A stretch of DNA of 56,169 nt from JANYCO01 sp031416415. GTDB taxonomy: Bacteria; Bacteroidota; Bacteroidia; Cytophagales; Cytophagaceae. The position numbers were made by a program, and so were the translations under genes. The notes beneath the pieces are model-generated. The model saw nothing but the letters and a program-made list of their open reading frames with translations, had not been told where the DNA came from and ran no database searches. The stretch covers positions 1 through 56,169 of the forward strand of contig JANOTP010000166.1 of the NCBI GenBank assembly GCA_031416415.1. Direction: 5' to 3'. This document shows positions 53,494 to 56,169 of the stretch, one piece after another; position 1 is the stretch's first letter; every line of letters begins with the position of its first letter.

Positions 53494-54384
53494 ATGACCG
53501 AAAGGCTTAAGTTAATGTATACCGTAGTGTTTGATGTATTCTCTCTTGCATCGTTGAGAAAGACTGCTATCAGAACAACATTGGCTGGAATGTATTTCTA
53601 TTCTCTTGAGTATTTAGAAGATAATTACATCGATATCAATTTTCATATACCTCAATACATCTTCTATTTACTTGGTTATATACTTGTTACTTTATTTTAT
53701 TATAAAATAGGCACTTCTTACTATCGCTGGTACGATGGGCGTAAATACTGGAGCTACCTTGGTACAAGAGGAAAAAATCTTGCGCAACAACTTAATTCTA
53801 TACTAGAGAAAGACGACCATGAAACGAGAAAGTGGTTTGCGAAAATGATCACTAACCATGCCTATTCGCTAAAGGCAAACTTAAGAGGTGATGCTCCTCT
53901 TGATGAAATATATGAAGTTGTGCCTGGTTTTAAAGAAGAATTAAAAGCAGTAAAAGACAAGCCTAACTACATTGTTACTCTGATTTCCGACAAAGTTAAT
54001 GAGATGTGTACCTCTGGAAAGATTAAAACCTACCAGTTTCTAGGCATGAATCGTTATATGAATGATTTAGTGGAGATCAACGAACAATGTAAAGGGATTA
54101 AAAAGGTACCTTCTCCGTCTTCTTATACCTTTCACTTAAGAACATTCTTGATATTATTTACCATATGTCTCCCATTCGGCTTTGTGCATGACCACAACTT
54201 TATGATGACTTTTATTATGATGATTATTTACGGAGGTTATGAAGGTTCTTTAGTAGTAACAGAAGAAATGGAAGAACCCTTTGGACTTGACAAATACGAT
54301 ATTCCACTAGACGATATTTGTTATTCGCTTAAAAAACACACCCATCAATTGTTGAACGTAGAATTAAAATCTTCGTACAATTAA
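53494..54384 (+). CDS. Bestrophin family membrane protein
   Basis: A 296-residue membrane protein of the bestrophin (UPF0187/Best) family, expected to form pentameric anion or cation channels in the inner membrane. The N-terminal half has FDVFSLASLRKTAIRTTLAG then a helix, SYYRWYDGRKYWSYLGTRGKN, and the C-terminal half YTFHLRTFLILFTICLPFGF and EEPFGLDKYDIPLDDICYS, the family signature. A -7-like box TATCTTTG lies at 53461-53468, 26 bases before the start. It is convergent with pyrB. Ion selectivity cannot be predicted. Confidence 0.92.
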   Translation: MTERLKLMYTVVFDVFSLASLRKTAIRTTLAGMYFYSLEYLEDNYIDINFHIPQYIFYLLGYILVTLFYYKIGTSYYRWYDGRKYWSYLGTRGKNLAQQLNSILEKDDHETRKWFAKMITNHAYSLKANLRGDAPLDEIYEVVPGFKEELKAVKDKPNYIVTLISDKVNEMCTSGKIKTYQFLGMNRYMNDLVEINEQCKGIKKVPSPSSYTFHLRTFLILFTICLPFGFVHDHNFMMTFIMMIIYGGYEGSLVVTEEMEEPFGLDKYDIPLDDICYSLKKHTHQLLNVELKSSYN

Positions 54385-54395
54385 TCTTTTAAAAA

Positions 54396-55325
54396 TTAAT
54401 TCTGGTTTGCTCCAGCCAATAAATATAGCACAGCCATTCTTATAGCTACTCCATTTTCTACCTGATTCAAGATTACTGAATGTTTAGAATCTGCCACGTC
54501 GCTTGTCAATTCTACACCACGGTTGATAGGACCAGGGTGCATGATTACAATTTCTTTTCCTAAAGAATCTAGCAGCTGTTTGTTAATCCCATAATACAAA
54601 GAATATTCTCTTAAAGAAGGGAAATATTTGATCGTTTGTCTTTCCAATTGAATTCGCAAAACGTTTGCAACATCACACCATTCTAATGCTCGGCGTAGAT
54701 CAAGCTCTACTTTTACTCCCAGTTCGCGAACATGTTTAGGCAATAAAGTACTTGGACCACAAACCATTACTTCGGCACCTAGTTTCTGAAGGCAGAAAAT
54801 ATTTGATAGCGCAACTCGAGAATGAAGTATATCTCCAAAAATACAAACTTTTTTACCTGCTACATCTCCAAGTTTTTCACGAATAGAAAAAGCATCAAGC
54901 AAAGCCTGTGTTGGATGCTCGTGGGTTCCGTCTCCAGCGTTTACAATATTTGCTTTTATATGTTTTGACAAAAAGTGAGGTGCTCCTACGCTTGAATGGC
55001 GCATAACTACCATGTCTACTTTCATTGCCAAAATATTATTTACAGTATCTAATAGCGTTTCCCCTTTTTTAACAGAGCTTCCTGAGGCAGAAAAATTTAC
55101 TACGTCCGCAGAAAGTCTTTTTTCTGCCAATTCAAATGACAATTTTGTACGGGTCGAATTTTCGAAAAATATATTGGCAATAGTTATATCTCTTAACGAA
55201 GGCACTTTTTTTATTGGCCTATTGATAACCTCTTTGAAGGTATCGGCGGTTTCCAAAATAAGTTGAATATCCTGTTCAGTAAGGTCTTTTATTCCAAGTA
55301 AATGCTTTACGCTAAGTTGCTGCAT
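54396..55325 (-). CDS. pyrB: Aspartate carbamoyltransferase catalytic subunit
   Basis: Catalyses carbamoyl phosphate plus aspartate to carbamoyl aspartate in pyrimidine synthesis. The 309 residues show FFENSTRTKLSFELAEKRL (carbamoyl-phosphate-binding STRT), VVMRHSSVGAPHFLS, HPTQALLDAF and MHPGPINRGVEL. This length is the stand-alone catalytic chain; no pyrI regulatory gene is adjacent. It starts two bases after the pyrR stop, so both are co-transcribed. Confidence 0.97.
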   Translation of the reverse strand: MQQLSVKHLLGIKDLTEQDIQLILETADTFKEVINRPIKKVPSLRDITIANIFFENSTRTKLSFELAEKRLSADVVNFSASGSSVKKGETLLDTVNNILAMKVDMVVMRHSSVGAPHFLSKHIKANIVNAGDGTHEHPTQALLDAFSIREKLGDVAGKKVCIFGDILHSRVALSNIFCLQKLGAEVMVCGPSTLLPKHVRELGVKVELDLRRALEWCDVANVLRIQLERQTIKYFPSLREYSLYYGINKQLLDSLGKEIVIMHPGPINRGVELTSDVADSKHSVILNQVENGVAIRMAVLYLLAGANQN

Positions 55326-55327
55326 TT

Positions 55328-55870
55328 TTATTCGTTGTTAGTTATAAGCCAAATATTATCTTCTTGAACGCCTTGTTCTTTTAATTCCACCAATACTTTT
55401 TCTGATTCAAGGCAGTTCACTTCCATTCCAACATAATTGGGTTGTATAGGAAGGTCTCTACTGTATTTACGATTGATCAATGCTAATAACTCTACTTTTG
55501 CAGGTCTACCAAAGGCAATCATTGCATCCATAGAAGCTCTTACTGTTCGCCCAGTATACAATACATCGTCAATTAGAATTACTTTTTTATCCTCTATTAG
55601 AAAGGGTATTTTAGTTGTATTCGCTTTTAAAACATCCCCACGGCGAAAGTCGTCACGAAAAAAAGTAGCGTCTAATATTCCGGAAGGTATTTCCTTCTTA
55701 AGTGTTTCTGAAATTATTTTTCTAATTCGCTCTGCAAGAAAAATACCTTTGGGTTGAAGTCCAATAATTACGGTATCCTTAAAATCATCATGGTTCTCGA
55801 TCAGCTGTTGGCAAATCCTATCCAGCGTAATCTGTAAAAGCTTGTGATCAATGATGTTTCGTTTCTGCAT
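55328..55870 (-). CDS. pyrR: PyrR: pyrimidine operon regulator / uracil phosphoribosyltransferase
   Basis: A 180-residue PRTase-fold protein. It has the PRPP-binding loop VILIDDVLYTGRTVRASMDA, the QPKGIFLAERI stretch and IKV/VELLALINR, matching PyrR. In other bacteria PyrR binds pyr leader RNA and has weak uracil phosphoribosyltransferase activity. Its placement two bases before pyrB and its sequence support this assignment, but RNA binding in Bacteroidota is not established here. The candidate promoter at 55961-55988 leaves a leader of about 85 bases. Confidence 0.93.
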   Translation of the reverse strand: MQKRNIIDHKLLQITLDRICQQLIENHDDFKDTVIIGLQPKGIFLAERIRKIISETLKKEIPSGILDATFFRDDFRRGDVLKANTTKIPFLIEDKKVILIDDVLYTGRTVRASMDAMIAFGRPAKVELLALINRKYSRDLPIQPNYVGMEVNCLESEKVLVELKEQGVQEDNIWLITNNE

Positions 55871-55960
55871 TGGGGTATAAATTGGTCAAAGGTATATAAA
55901 ATATGCAATAAAATAAATTTTTAAAGCACTGAGTTAAAGAAAAACTCGTTAAGAGCCCCT

Positions 55961-55988
55961 CAAAGTTACAACCTACTCTCCTGCCAAA
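55961..55988 (-). promoter_or_regulatory. Candidate promoter for pyrR-pyrB
   Basis: On the minus strand, TTTG (plus CAAA at 55985-55988) is followed after 16 bases by TAACTTTG (plus 55961-55968), a perfect TAnnTTTG box. It overlaps the 3' end of the EVE gene. The leader before pyrR contains a small GAGTT/AACTC pairing (55931-55947) and no visible terminator. Confidence 0.5.
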
Positions 55989-56169
55989 TTTAAAATAATA
56001 TCAAATTCTTCATCTTTAACCGAAGTTACAGAAAGCCTGGATCTTTTTACTAAGGCCATATTACCTAAAATTGAATGACTCTTAAGTGCCTCTAACGTAA
56101 TCGTTTTTTTGAATTTCTTCACTGCAGCCAACTCCACCACTACCCAATTGGGATCTTCCGTAGTTGGGT
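55973..56169 (-). CDS. EVE domain protein, C-terminal part (cut by window end)
   Basis: The minus-strand reading frame running off the window end has its stop codon at 55973-55975. The 65 visible residues include EDPNWVVVELAAVKKFKKTI, TLEALKSHSILGNMALVKRS and RLSVTSVKDEEFDIIL, which match the C-terminal half of EVE-domain proteins (thymocyte nuclear protein 1-like). EVE domains resemble PUA/YTH domains and are thought to bind modified bases in nucleic acid. The start lies beyond the window. It ends 103 bases before the pyrR start. Confidence 0.85.
   Translation of the reverse strand, partial: PTTEDPNWVVVELAAVKKFKKTITLEALKSHSILGNMALVKRSRLSVTSVKDEEFDIILNLAGE

Overview
The window is AT-rich DNA from a member of the Bacteroidota, probably of the Cytophagales or Sphingobacteriales type. 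The evidence is a type IX secretion sorting domain, SusC/BtuB-like TonB receptors, many families restricted to this phylum, and promoters of the TTTG/TAnnTTTG type. I saw no tRNA, rRNA, CRISPR array, insertion sequence or prophage gene. Most of the window is ordinary chromosome with a few accessory-looking blocks.

Layout. 1-2.1 kb: atpD and atpC, with a perfect 20-bp inverted repeat between them. 2.2-8.7 kb (minus strand): a probable metal-homeostasis block holding a small His/Cys membrane protein, a ZnuD-like TonB receptor, a lipoprotein, a small Cys-motif protein, dcd, a COG0523/CobW GTPase and nhaA. 8.7-14.3 kb: a DUF1444-like protein, then GlcNAc use (FucP/NagP-type symporter, GH20 hexosaminidase lipoprotein) and a type IX secreted protein. 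14.5-25.7 kb: housekeeping genes (phosphoglycosyl transferase, ispE, rpsU, a Xer recombinase, hpf, yraN, lipB, a PolB-like exonuclease, a fused oligopeptide ABC ATPase, rnr, a polyprenyl synthase, a DUF6787-like protein).

26-33.3 kb: a secreted orphan, a SulP transporter with a STAS domain plus an extra C-terminal module, a TlpA-like lipoprotein, a GNAT-like protein, a YdjM-like membrane hydrolase, a DUF1761 protein and a LysE exporter. 33.5-42.4 kb is the most striking region, a vitamin B12 locus. cobT-cobS-cobC come first. A clear promoter and a cobalamin riboswitch follow, leading a tightly packed set: BtuB-like receptor, BtuG-like propeller lipoprotein, DUF6580 membrane protein, BtuF-like protein without a signal peptide, a CWC-DUF5522 Cys-rich fusion, cobU and a PP-loop ATPase. 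A palindromic terminator closes it. Together these could capture cobamides at the surface, move them inward and rebuild the lower-ligand loop. No BtuC or BtuD is present in the window.

42.5-56.2 kb: nrnA, a large outer-membrane barrel protein, several lineage-specific membrane proteins or lipoproteins (one with a FecR-type N-terminal domain but no FecR domain), a methyltransferase and flippase pair, cystathionine beta-synthase, a DUF4846 lipoprotein, a bestrophin, pyrR-pyrB, and the C-terminal part of an EVE-domain protein cut by the window end.
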